The notes under the pieces are model-generated. The model made no database searches. It saw nothing but the letters and a program-made list of their open reading frames with translations, and was not told the DNA's origin. A stretch of 23,985 nucleotides of DNA, from the NCBI GenBank assembly GCA_018268545.1, contig JAFDWI010000016.1, positions 1-23,985 of the forward strand. Reading direction: 5' to 3'. The position numbers and the translations under genes were made by a program. This DNA is from Actinomycetota bacterium. Its GTDB lineage: Bacteria > Actinomycetota > Acidimicrobiia > Acidimicrobiales > Iamiaceae. Positions 6,915-13,921 of the stretch are shown one piece after another (position 1 is the first letter of the stretch; each line of letters begins with the position of its first letter).

Positions 6915-7211
6915 ATGTCCGCGATTGATCGCATAGATTCCGAGCAACTCACCGCGATCTGTGAAAACTACGGCGTCGCGTGCCTCGAGGTGTTCGGGTC
7001 GACCAGCCGCGGCGACGATGGCGATGACAGTGACGTCGACTTGCTCTACACGTTGCGTCCGGCCACAAGACTCGGCTGGCTGATCGACGATCTCGAGCGC
7101 GAATTGAGCGGCATATTCGGCCGCCCAGTCGACTTGGTCGCGAAGTCTGCTCTGCACCCAAAGCTCCGCGACCGAGTCCTCGCTGAGGCGCGCCCGCTCT
7201 ATGCTGCGTGA
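6915..7211 (+). CDS. mntA: MntA-type minimal nucleotidyltransferase antitoxin
   Basis: A 98-residue minimal nucleotidyltransferase. The signature GS-X10-DxD is complete: Gly28-Ser29, then Asp40-Val-Asp42, and a third acidic residue falls in RPVDLVAKS. In type VII toxin-antitoxin pairs this enzyme adds AMP to a tyrosine of the HEPN toxin and so silences it. It overlaps the following HEPN gene by 11 bases, so translation is coupled. It is shorter than the best-studied MntA protein, as I remember that one, but complete for the catalytic core. It uses codons that are rare in this DNA (ATA twice, AGA once), which suggests transfer. The ATG is seven bases after TAATAT. Family is firm; the antitoxin role follows from the pairing. 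Confidence 0.9.
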   Translation: MSAIDRIDSEQLTAICENYGVACLEVFGSTSRGDDGDDSDVDLLYTLRPATRLGWLIDDLERELSGIFGRPVDLVAKSALHPKLRDRVLAEARPLYAA

Positions 7212-7548
7212 CCGCCTGAGCATCGAGGAGATGATCATGTCGGCGAAGCGGGCGATCGAGCTGGTCGGCGACGACGGAGACGACGCGGTTGCCTCGGATC
7301 GGTCGCGTCTCGACGCGCTGCTCTGGAATTTCACCGTGGTGGGAGAGGGCGCGTCGCAAGTCTCCACGGAGCTGATCACCGCTTGGCCGGAAGTTCCTTG
7401 GCGTCGTCCCGCTCAGCTTCGAAACCGGATCGTCCACGGGTATTGGTCGATCGATGTCGGGATCCTCTGCGATACCGTTCGGGACCAACTTCCCGCGTTC
7501 GTCGACCAGCTTCAAGCCATTCTCGCCAACCTCGATCTTGACGGCTGA
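7201..7548 (+). CDS. hepT: HepT-type HEPN toxin (putative RNase)
   Basis: A 115-residue helical HEPN (DUF86) protein. The motif RNRIVHGYW gives Arg74, His79 and Tyr81: the RX4HXY pattern in which Arg and His form the RNA-cleaving site and Tyr is the residue modified by MntA in studied systems. It starts with ATG inside the end of mntA. The gene stops 17 bases before the 3' end of the convergent tRNA-Arg. Relatives cleave tRNA or mRNA and act in stress response or phage defence. The catalytic residues appear intact, so the toxin should be active if expressed. Confidence 0.9.
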   Translation: MLRDRLSIEEMIMSAKRAIELVGDDGDDAVASDRSRLDALLWNFTVVGEGASQVSTELITAWPEVPWRRPAQLRNRIVHGYWSIDVGILCDTVRDQLPAFVDQLQAILANLDLDG

Positions 7549-7565
7549 CCGCAATGTGCTCACGG

Positions 7566-7639
7566 TGCCCCGGGCCGGATTCGAACCGGCGACCTACCGC
7601 TTAGGAGGCGGTCGCTCTATCCGTCTGAGCTACCGGGGC
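7566..7639 (-). tRNA. tRNA-Arg (anticodon CCU)
   Basis: A complete 74-base cloverleaf on the minus strand: acceptor GCCCCGG/CCGGGGC, D arm with GCTC/GAGC, anticodon stem ACCGC/GCGGT around the loop CTCCTAA, variable AGGTC, T arm GCCGG-TTCGAAT-CCGGC and discriminator A. The anticodon CCT reads AGG. The genome encodes only CC after the discriminator and then G, so the CCA end must be completed by enzyme. Its 3' end faces the toxin-antitoxin pair, as at tRNA-linked integration sites. The codon AGG is rare in GC-rich actinobacteria. Confidence 0.97.
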
Positions 7640-7659
7640 TCGGCTGGTTCTGCCCTGGC

Positions 7660-7687
7660 ATCGTAGGCGGTCACGTCCAGGTCTCAA
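7660..7687 (-). promoter_or_regulatory. Candidate tRNA-Arg promoter
   Basis: TTGAGA (7682-7687), a 16-base spacer and TACGAT (7660-7665) on the minus strand, placing the transcript start about 14 bases before the tRNA. The -35 lies inside the end of vapC. Confidence 0.5.
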
Positions 7688-8078
7688 TGGTGCAGTGGTG
7701 GGTCGTGGGTGCGGCGGCGAACTTCGAGTCGCACGTGAGCAGCCGCAGTGAAAGCGCTTCGGCGAGCGCGATGTAGCAAGCGTCGTACGCGGTGAAGTTG
7801 TCGCGCAGCTCCAGGACCCGGGTGTGCAAGGGCTGTACCGGGTGGCGCACCAGCGGCAAGTCGGCGAAGTCGTCGAGCATCTGTGTGGCGCGCTCGAACC
7901 CGATCGCGATCGTGGGCTTGGACGTGATCAGGAGCCCGCGCACCGCCGCAACAACTTCGGCATCGATGAGCGAGGGAGCGTCGATTCGTCGGAGGTCACC
8001 GAAGCGCTCGCGGAGCGGTGCGTCGTCGTGGCGGTTGAGCAGCAGCCGGACGACGATGGAAGCGTCGACGACGCTCAC
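7671..8078 (-). CDS. vapC: VapC-type PIN-domain ribonuclease toxin
   Basis: A 135-residue PIN-domain RNase. All four acidic metal ligands are visible: Asp5 in VVDAS, Glu41 in LIDAEVV, Asp99 in AYDACYIALAE and Asp117 in LTCDSKF. Relatives cut tRNA or rRNA when freed from VapB. The start is the GTG at 8076-8078, overlapping the last four bases of vapB (GTGA), so synthesis is coupled to the antitoxin. The stop lies 31 bases before the tRNA-Arg 5' end, and the tRNA promoter -35 overlaps its 3' end. The gene appears intact. Which RNA it cuts cannot be read from the sequence. Confidence 0.93.
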   Translation of the reverse strand: MSVVDASIVVRLLLNRHDDAPLRERFGDLRRIDAPSLIDAEVVAAVRGLLITSKPTIAIGFERATQMLDDFADLPLVRHPVQPLHTRVLELRDNFTAYDACYIALAEALSLRLLTCDSKFAAAPTTHHCTIETWT

Positions 8079-8305
8079 CGTCGTTCGGCATCGATCAAGT
8101 CGCGAATGTCGTCGTTGTCGGCGGGAACGGGAGTGCGTCCGCCGATGCGTTCGAGCACCATGGCCATCGTCGGGCGCGATGCATCGTCGTGGATCAACGC
8201 TCGCAGGTAGCCGGAAACCGACATGTTCAATGACGCGGCACGGGCACGCAGCACCTCGACGTCGCTGGAGGGCACATCCCGCACCTGGATGATCTCGCTG
8301 GACAC
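8075..8305 (-). CDS. vapB: VapB-type ribbon-helix-helix antitoxin (FitA-like)
   Basis: A 76-residue antitoxin. The N-terminal ribbon-helix-helix DNA-binding domain is visible (EIIQVRDVP strand, helices through ARAASLNMSVSGYLRALI). After residue 42 the acidic, less ordered tail should wrap around the VapC active site. It would autorepress the operon with VapC. The GTG start has no ribosome site but lies six bases after TAGGAT, so it is probably leaderless. Small palindromes just upstream are candidate operators. Confidence 0.9.
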   Translation of the reverse strand: MSSEIIQVRDVPSSDVEVLRARAASLNMSVSGYLRALIHDDASRPTMAMVLERIGGRTPVPADNDDIRDLIDAERR

Positions 8306-8311
8306 GACCCG

Positions 8312-8342
8312 ATCCTAGTTTCGATTCATGAAAGATGCATGC
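8312..8342 (-). promoter_or_regulatory. vapB promoter with candidate operator palindromes
   Basis: TAGGAT (8312-8317) on the minus strand is followed by six bases and the GTG of vapB. Upstream lie two short perfect palindromes, TTCATGAA (8325-8332) and GCATGC (8337-8342), in an unusually AT-rich patch. They fall between the -10 and the expected -35, where a VapB autorepressor would bind. The rest of the gap to the sulfatase (to 8508) shows nothing else. Confidence 0.45.
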
Positions 8343-8495
8343 AGGCATGATGGTCGCCTTGTCGAGTCGGGCCTTGTCTCCCGAGGGTGTGCGACCGGTG
8401 TCAGTCCAGAAGCTCGATCACACAGCGGGGTCCGGGACTGGAAGCGAGCCGAGCATCGCATGTCGCGCCGGCGCGGGCGCGCCCGCCACACGGCG

Positions 8496-8501
8496 TACGG
8501 T
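8496..8501 (+). promoter_or_regulatory. Candidate leaderless -10 of the sulfatase gene
   Basis: TACGGT, seven bases, then GTG at 8509. This matches the cupredoxin gene exactly in hexamer and spacing, and supports starting the sulfatase at 8509. Confidence 0.5.
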
Positions 8502-8508
8502 TGGCGAT

Positions 8509-10065
8509 GTGACGCCCAGGGGCAACGTGCTGTTCATCACCGTGGACCAATGGCGTGGCGACTGCCTGTCGGCCGCGGGGCATCCGGTGGTGCGCACTCC
8601 GACCTTGGATCGGCTCGCGGCCCGGGGCGTGCGGTTCGCGAACCATTGGGCCAACATCGCCCCGTGCGGGCCGAGTAGGGCCACGCTGCACACGGGCATG
8701 TACGCACAGAACCACCGTTCGGTGCTCAACGGCACGCCGCTGGACGACCGTTTCACCAACACCGCTCGTGAGGCACGGCTTGCCGGTTACGAACCGGCGC
8801 TGTTCGGGTACACCGACACCTCGCTCGATCCGCGTACCCTTCCTGCCGACGATCCGCGCCTGGCCACCTACGAAGAGGTGCTTCCGGGCTTCGACGTGCA
8901 ACTGTTCAACCCGGAATCGGCCGGATCGCCCGCGTGGGCGAAGTGGCTCACCGCCAAGGGCGTCGAGGTGCCGTCGAACCCGCAGGACCTCTACCTGGCC
9001 CGCGACGGTTACCCCGGCGCGTCCGATCATGGTGAAACCTGGGCGCCGACCCGGTTCGCCAAGGAGCATTCCGAGACGGTCATGGTCGTCGAAGCGTTCC
9101 GTGAATGGCTCACCCGCGGTGCGGGCGACGCCCCGTGGTTCGCGCACCTGAGCTTCATCCGACCCCATCCGCCGTATCGCAACCCGGAGGGCTACCACGA
9201 CGTCTATGCCGCGGATGACGGCGAGGACTTCCGCGGGTGCGCGGCACGCGACGACGAGATGGCGACCCACCCTCTCGCCGGTGTCGCGATCTCGCTTCCG
9301 GGCGTGGGCTGTCCTACCGACGAGCGCGACCGTCGCCAGCTGCGTGCGACCTACTGGGGGGCGATGGTCGAGGTCGACGACCGGCTGGGTGAACTGTTCG
9401 ACTGGATGGATTCACAAGGTCTGCTCGCCGACACGCTGGTGGTGCTGACCTCGGATCACGGCGAACAGGGCGGTGACCACTGGCTCGTGCAGAAGCTCGG
9501 GTGGTGGGACGAGTCGTACCACGTGCCGATGATCGTCGTCGACCCCCGGCCCGAGGCGGATGCGACACGGGGGGCCGTGATCGAGGCGGTGACCGAACAC
9601 GTGGACGTGTTGCCGACGTTGTGTGAATGGATGGGGCTCGAAGCGCCCTTGCAATGCGACGGTCGACCGCTCCAACCCTTCGTGCACGGCACCGACCCGG
9701 ACGATCCGAAACCGTGGCGGAGCGACGCCCACTGGGAATGGGATTTCCGGGACCCGGTCATGCATCTGGGTGAGGACCTGTTCGGGTTGACGATGGAGCA
9801 GTGTGCCGTCGGGGTGTTGCGGACACCCGACTACAAGCTCGTACATTTCGCGGCACCGCCCGATGTGCTCCCGCCGCTGTTGTTCGACCTGCGCGCCGAT
9901 CCGGGCCAGGTCACGAACCTGGCCCCCGACCCGGGTTACGCGTCGGTCATGGCCGAGTTGTACGAGAAGATGTTGCGTTGGCGTGTCGAGCATCTCGACC
10001 GCACGCTGACGGGCCATTTCCTGTCGGCGACCGGTGTGGTGACCCGGCGCGACCCACGGGTCTGA
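8509..10065 (+). CDS. Sulfatase-family hydrolase, phosphonate monoester hydrolase-like
   Basis: A 518-residue enzyme of the alkaline phosphatase superfamily. The motif APCGPSRATLHTGMY holds Cys53 of CxPSR, the residue converted to formylglycine in type I sulfatases. Metal ligands are visible in VLFITVDQWR (near residue 13) and in TSDHGEQGGDHWLVQK. The context NHRSVLNGTPLD after the signature resembles bacterial phosphonate monoester hydrolases more than classical arylsulfatases, so phosphonate or phosphate mono/diesters are as likely as sulfate esters. No signal peptide is seen, so it is probably cytosolic. The GTG at 8509 was chosen because homology begins at GNVLFIT and a TACGGT lies seven bases upstream; the frame stays open further upstream but reads as junk. 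Activity needs a formylglycine-generating enzyme encoded elsewhere. It is followed 23 bases later by a phosphoesterase-fold gene. Confidence 0.9.
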   Translation: MTPRGNVLFITVDQWRGDCLSAAGHPVVRTPTLDRLAARGVRFANHWANIAPCGPSRATLHTGMYAQNHRSVLNGTPLDDRFTNTAREARLAGYEPALFGYTDTSLDPRTLPADDPRLATYEEVLPGFDVQLFNPESAGSPAWAKWLTAKGVEVPSNPQDLYLARDGYPGASDHGETWAPTRFAKEHSETVMVVEAFREWLTRGAGDAPWFAHLSFIRPHPPYRNPEGYHDVYAADDGEDFRGCAARDDEMATHPLAGVAISLPGVGCPTDERDRRQLRATYWGAMVEVDDRLGELFDWMDSQGLLADTLVVLTSDHGEQGGDHWLVQKLGWWDESYHVPMIVVDPRPEADATRGAVIEAVTEHVDVLPTLCEWMGLEAPLQCDGRPLQPFVHGTDPDDPKPWRSDAHWEWDFRDPVMHLGEDLFGLTMEQCAVGVLRTPDYKLVHFAAPPDVLPPLLFDLRADPGQVTNLAPDPGYASVMAELYEKMLRWRVEHLDRTLTGHFLSATGVVTRRDPRV

Positions 10066-10088
10066 CCGCCGGTAGCATCGTCGGTCCG

Positions 10089-11117
10089 ATGACCGAACCT
10101 CGACCCATCCGTCTGGTGTTCTGGAACACCTTCCTGCTCTCGCCGCACCCCGTCCCGGGTGGGCCCGCGCTTCCCGCGATCGGTGACCTGGCCGCGCCGG
10201 CCGTCGCGGAACGGGCGACAGCGATCGGTCGAGCCTTGGGTGAACGGTTCGACATCGCCGCGCTCGCCGAGGCGTTCGAGGTGCCCGATCACCGACGGAT
10301 CCTCGACGCGTGGGGCTCGGACTCGTTGACGTCGGCGTCGGGCCCGGGTCGGTCGTTGCGCCGTGGTGCGTTCGGTTTCGCATCGAGCGGGTTGTTCTCG
10401 GTCGTGGATTCGTTGCCGTTGGTGCGGAGCGAATCCCTCCAGTATCGGACCCGCGGTTCGTACCGGTGGGACGCGGATGCGCTCGCGAACAAGGGCGCGC
10501 TGCTCATCGAGGTCGAGTTGCCCGACGGACGTGGCAACCTCGAGGTGGTCAGCACGCATCTCATCTTCGGCACCGGCTTGTTGTCGGGCCCTCAGGCCCG
10601 CGACAAACGGCGTCGGCACGGCCTCCGGATGGAGCAACTGGGTGAACTCGTCACGTTCATCGAGGCGGTGCATCGGTCCGAGAACGCGCTCGCCGTGGTC
10701 GGGGACTTCAACGTTCCGGCGGTCGATCCGGCCTTCCCTGACGGCGCCGATGCGCAGTATCGCGACCTTGTCGCACGCCTCGAACCGCTCGGTGTCGCGG
10801 ACGTCTGGCCGTCCCACGGGAGCGGCCCGGGCCCGACGTGTGGTTCGCCGCTGGACGATTTCGTCGATCAACGTGATCCCGACGATCCGATGGCACTCGT
10901 CGACCCGGGCGACACCGATGGGCGGTTCGTCGCGCCCGGGCTCGTCGCCCAGCGCGAGCGGATCGACCATGTGTTCTTCGGACCGGGCACCACGAACCCG
11001 GACCTGGCTGTCACCTCGGCTCGGCGTTACGCCTTCCCCAGACCAGAAGGTTCAACGGCACGCAACCGGTTGGTCCGGTTGTCGGACCACTGCGCCATCG
11101 GCGTCGACCTCGTCTGA
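10089..11117 (+). CDS. Endonuclease/exonuclease/phosphatase-family protein
   Basis: A 342-residue protein with the DNase I/sphingomyelinase-like fold. Expected active-site motifs occur in order: RLVFWNTFLL (Asn near 13), LAEAFEVPD (metal-binding Glu), VSTHLIFGTG (His), VVGDFNVPA (Asp and Asn) and a terminal LSDHCAIGVD (Asp-His). This order matches Mg-dependent phosphodiesterases, and the arrangement is closest in my reading to sphingomyelinase-C-like members. No signal peptide is evident. The ATG lies 23 bases after the sulfatase stop; a TAGCAT ten bases upstream may give it a separate short-leader transcript. The pair may degrade phosphoesters together, but the substrate is unknown. Confidence 0.88.
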   Translation: MTEPRPIRLVFWNTFLLSPHPVPGGPALPAIGDLAAPAVAERATAIGRALGERFDIAALAEAFEVPDHRRILDAWGSDSLTSASGPGRSLRRGAFGFASSGLFSVVDSLPLVRSESLQYRTRGSYRWDADALANKGALLIEVELPDGRGNLEVVSTHLIFGTGLLSGPQARDKRRRHGLRMEQLGELVTFIEAVHRSENALAVVGDFNVPAVDPAFPDGADAQYRDLVARLEPLGVADVWPSHGSGPGPTCGSPLDDFVDQRDPDDPMALVDPGDTDGRFVAPGLVAQRERIDHVFFGPGTTNPDLAVTSARRYAFPRPEGSTARNRLVRLSDHCAIGVDLV

Positions 11118-11135
11118 GCACCCGGCCTCGCCAGG

Positions 11136-11843
11136 TCAGGGGGTGGGGCCCGACAGCGTTGCCATGTCGTCGGCGAGCGTCGCCCGTACCCGCGCGCACA
11201 ATGCTTGGTGTGCCAGGCGCTTGGAACGGGAGTACGCGCCGGTGCGGTAGCCCGCGAGGGTGCGAGCCCGGTCCACCGCCACGCCGATCACATCACCCGC
11301 CGGTACGGCTTCATCGAGATAGCCGATGGCGGCCGCACCCGGGGCGTCGAAGATCTCGGCACCCAGGGTCGCTCGGGTGAACGCCGTCGGAAGCAGCCGG
11401 TCGCGGGCGAATTCGATCACGAAGATCGGGAGCGGCATCCCGATCGCGACCTCGGTCAAGCCGATCTTGAAGGGGCCTTCTGCGCCGATCCGGACATCGG
11501 ACGCGAGCAGCAACAGCGCACCCATCGCCAACGCATGCCCGGTGCACGCCGACACGATCGGGAGCGGGTGTTCGTACATTTTGCACAGCAGCTCGGCACC
11601 GTCGGACACGAGCGATCGCATGGCGTCCTCCGACGAGGTCATCACCGACAGGTCGAACCCCGCCGAGAACTTGCCGTCGCGACCGACCAACACCACGGAT
11701 CGAGCCTCGGATGCTGCACGATCGAGGTGCGCATTCAATGCGTCGAGTGTGGCCGGCCCGACGACGTTGGCCTTCCCGTCGTCGTGGGTGATGATCGCGA
11801 CGTCGCCGTCGAGGGTGTAGGTGGGGGCCGCTGGCTCGGACAT
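11136..11843 (-). CDS. Enoyl-CoA hydratase/isomerase (crotonase) family protein
   Basis: A 235-residue crotonase-fold protein that should bind an acyl-CoA. The oxyanion-hole segment GKFSAGFDL (58-65) and the second segment TGHALAMGALLLLASDVRI (101-119) are visible. By alignment to rat enoyl-CoA hydratase the second catalytic Glu is kept (Glu131 in GLTEVAIGMP) but the first, Glu144, is replaced by Leu111. Such single-Glu members are usually isomerases or other crotonase activities, not hydratases. The ATG lies 11 bases after the stop of the M50 protease, suggesting a shared transcript, although a TAGCGT eight bases upstream could also give a leaderless start. It is convergent with the phosphodiesterase-fold gene. 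Confidence 0.9.
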   Translation of the reverse strand: MSEPAAPTYTLDGDVAIITHDDGKANVVGPATLDALNAHLDRAASEARSVVLVGRDGKFSAGFDLSVMTSSEDAMRSLVSDGAELLCKMYEHPLPIVSACTGHALAMGALLLLASDVRIGAEGPFKIGLTEVAIGMPLPIFVIEFARDRLLPTAFTRATLGAEIFDAPGAAAIGYLDEAVPAGDVIGVAVDRARTLAGYRTGAYSRSKRLAHQALCARVRATLADDMATLSGPTP

Positions 11844-11851
11844 GGTCGGCA

Positions 11852-11857
11852 ACGCTA
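11852..11857 (-). promoter_or_regulatory. Candidate internal -10 before the crotonase gene
   Basis: TAGCGT eight bases before the ATG; its first three bases are the TAG stop codon of the protease gene. It may allow leaderless expression of the crotonase alone. The evidence is position only. Confidence 0.3.
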
Positions 11858-13018
11858 CCGGGTTGCCGGCACAGCCCGTGGACGTCGGCGCGCCGCCGCG
11901 TCGAGTTCCGCTATCCCGACCGTACCGGCGACCCGGCCGTCCCTTTCGAGGATCAGCACTCGTCCGACCGCGTTTCCCCGAAGCCGATCGAGCAGGGCCG
12001 AGAGTGGCTCGTCGGTGGCCGCGATGGCGACCCGATCGATGGGAAATGCGAGTTGCGCGAGCGGGATCGTCGCGCGGCTGGTCGGGTCGATGTTCGATAA
12101 CTGGGCTGCGGTGAGAACCCCGGTTATCCGCCCGTCGGGTGCCTGGGCACACACCGCCGCAGGCACCACACCCGACCACGCAGGTCCGATCGCCCGGTCG
12201 ATGGTCAACGCATCGGGCACGATCGGCGGGTTCGGGATCATCGCATCGCCTGCGGTCATCGTCGACAGCGTGTTTTCGACACCCGTTCGTCGAAGGTCCG
12301 CGAGCGCGACCGAGACGATCCACCATCCGATGAACATGAACCAGATGCCGTTCATCGAGTCGTTCGACTGCATCGACACCAATCCATACCCGGCGCCGAG
12401 TGCGCCGAGCGCGACACCCGCGTACGCCGCCCAACGCCTGCCGGCGGACCGCCGGCCGGTCACCGCCCAGATCGCGGCGCTGAACAGTTGCCCGCCGTCG
12501 AGGGGCGCAGCCGGAAGCAGGTTGAACACGCCCAACAACACGTTCACGAACGCCAACCATCCCAAGGTCACGGCCACGAGGCTCTCGGTCCCGTAACCGC
12601 CGGTGAACACATCGGGACTCCCGGCAACCTGACGGTGTGCCGTCCAGAAGATCGCTCCGAGCACCAGGTTCGATGCGGGGCCGACGACCGCGATGAGGAA
12701 CTGGGCGCCGGAGGTCCTCGGCTCGGACTCGAGTTCTGCATAACCCCCGAGCAACCAGAGCGTGATCCCCTTGACGCCGACGCCTTGGCGTCGGGCCATG
12801 AGTGCGTGGCTCATCTCGTGGACGAACAAGCTCGCGAAGAACGCAGCCGCGCCGACGATCCCGGCGAACCAATACGCGGACGAGGCAAGCCCCCAGGCCT
12901 CCCGCGGGAACTGATACGTGGCCAGGATGTACACGTAGAACCCGGCGATCAGAAGCGCCGACCAGCTCAAGCCGACCCGGATCCCGCGGATGTGGCCGAG
13001 TGGAATGTCGTTCTTCAC
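11855..13018 (-). CDS. M50 site-2-type intramembrane metalloprotease with CBS domains
   Basis: A 387-residue multi-pass zinc protease of the CBS-containing S2P subgroup. HEMSH (His67, Glu68, His71) in the third membrane segment and LDGG (Asp174) in NLLPAAPLDGGQ form the zinc site. About six membrane segments span residues 15-235. Two degenerate CBS motifs follow (about 255-375), one around DGRITGVLTAAQL and one around RDGRVAGTVGIAEL; in this subgroup they may sense nucleotides. Substrates are usually membrane-bound regulators or anti-sigma factors; none is seen nearby. The GTG is preceded by GGAGG at 13023-13027, so it is leadered. It is followed closely by the crotonase gene. Confidence 0.93.
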   Translation of the reverse strand: MKNDIPLGHIRGIRVGLSWSALLIAGFYVYILATYQFPREAWGLASSAYWFAGIVGAAAFFASLFVHEMSHALMARRQGVGVKGITLWLLGGYAELESEPRTSGAQFLIAVVGPASNLVLGAIFWTAHRQVAGSPDVFTGGYGTESLVAVTLGWLAFVNVLLGVFNLLPAAPLDGGQLFSAAIWAVTGRRSAGRRWAAYAGVALGALGAGYGLVSMQSNDSMNGIWFMFIGWWIVSVALADLRRTGVENTLSTMTAGDAMIPNPPIVPDALTIDRAIGPAWSGVVPAAVCAQAPDGRITGVLTAAQLSNIDPTSRATIPLAQLAFPIDRVAIAATDEPLSALLDRLRGNAVGRVLILERDGRVAGTVGIAELDAAARRRPRAVPATR

Positions 13019-13114
13019 CGGTCCTCCGATTCGATGTGACCGATCCGCTGTGGATCGAGGCTACCGGTGGGCGACGTGGGAACAGACCTCGCCGTCGGAT
13101 CGTCCGTTCGGAAG

Positions 13115-13822
13115 TTACCGGTCCGGTGGCGGCGGAGGAGGTGCGTCACCGGCGCGGGCATCGGTGTCGACACCCGGGCCGGGCTGCGGGCGTTCGGCGA
13201 AGGCCGAAAGATTCGATGCGTCCTGGTCGAGCCGGGTGAGGATCCGGTGGACGACCCCGGGAGTCAGCTCCAAGGCACGCCCCAGACGGTCGATCATCGC
13301 CCGGTTCGTCTCGGACAACCTCCCGGTCGCCGTGGCGACGTGGCCGACGTCGAGGACGAGGCGTTCCCGGGCGGCCATGTCCATGTCGATGATCAGTCCG
13401 CGAGCATCGGCCTCGACGTGTCGGACATCCATGCTGCGCAGGTCGGCGTCGAGATCGGTCGTCGAATAGTGGGGGAGCCCCGCGCCCGCAATCACCGACA
13501 CCGCAACACGGCGACTCGCGGGGTCGTAGGGGTCGCCGTCGAGCACGGCGAGCACCGAAGCGGCACGCGTGATCCGCTGCAGGCGCGTCGCCAGGTCCGA
13601 CGTGGGCGGTGAGGTGATGACGTGTTCGTCGTAGGAACGGTGACACGTCTGGCACTCGTACACGTCACCGGTGACCTCTTTGGGGATCAACGGGATCCCG
13701 ACGACGAGCCAGTTGCGGGATCGTCGGTGACGGTAGGCGCGCTCCGACCCGCAGCCCGGGCAGTAGAACGTGCCCGATTCACGAACCTGCCAGCGTTCTC
13801 TGGTGCCCACCGGGATGCTCAC
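13115..13822 (-). CDS. Zinc-ribbon protein with TerB-like C-terminal domain
   Basis: A 235-residue soluble protein. The N-terminal zinc ribbon has two CxxC pairs, Cys21/Cys24 (FYCPGCGSE) and Cys57/Cys60 (YECQTCHRSYD), with WLVVGIPLIP between, as in a family of bacterial zinc-ribbon proteins. Residues 75-200 are helical and carry short acidic stretches that resemble a TerB/DjlA-like domain, a weak match by eye. The C-terminus is a disordered Pro-rich tail ending in six prolines. The GTG start lies eight bases after TACGGT, and the spacer contains AAGGA, so either leaderless or short-leader initiation is possible. Function is unknown. It is divergent from the NfuA-like gene and 96 bases upstream of the M50 protease. 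Confidence 0.75.
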   Translation of the reverse strand: MSIPVGTRERWQVRESGTFYCPGCGSERAYRHRRSRNWLVVGIPLIPKEVTGDVYECQTCHRSYDEHVITSPPTSDLATRLQRITRAASVLAVLDGDPYDPASRRVAVSVIAGAGLPHYSTTDLDADLRSMDVRHVEADARGLIIDMDMAARERLVLDVGHVATATGRLSETNRAMIDRLGRALELTPGVVHRILTRLDQDASNLSAFAERPQPGPGVDTDARAGDAPPPPPPDR

Positions 13823-13830
13823 GGTCCTTC

Positions 13831-13836
13831 ACCGTA
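13831..13836 (-). promoter_or_regulatory. Candidate -10 of the zinc-ribbon gene
   Basis: TACGGT on the minus strand, eight bases before the GTG. It is the third TACGGT in this position in the window. Confidence 0.4.
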
Positions 13837-13904
13837 CTCGCCCGGCGAACATGTCCGGCGGCAGCGTCCGGATCTGCGCTCGATGGGCCGGGCCGAATGA
13901 ACGA

Positions 13905-13910
13905 TAGGCT
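13905..13910 (+). promoter_or_regulatory. Candidate -10 of the nfuA-like gene
   Basis: TAGGCT eleven bases before the ATG at 13922. It would leave a leader of a few bases only. There is no ribosome binding site. A TTG start at 13910 is possible but overlaps this hexamer. Confidence 0.3.
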
Positions 13911-13921
13911 TGGCACTCGTC

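Noticed and set aside
7566..7639. tRNA 3' end as a proven integration site
   Set aside because: No second copy of the tRNA 3' end and no integrase is present in the window, so an att site cannot be claimed.
8335..8508. Upstream extension of the sulfatase reading frame
   Set aside because: The extra 58 codons read as non-homologous sequence, and a leaderless-type promoter lies directly before the GTG at 8509.
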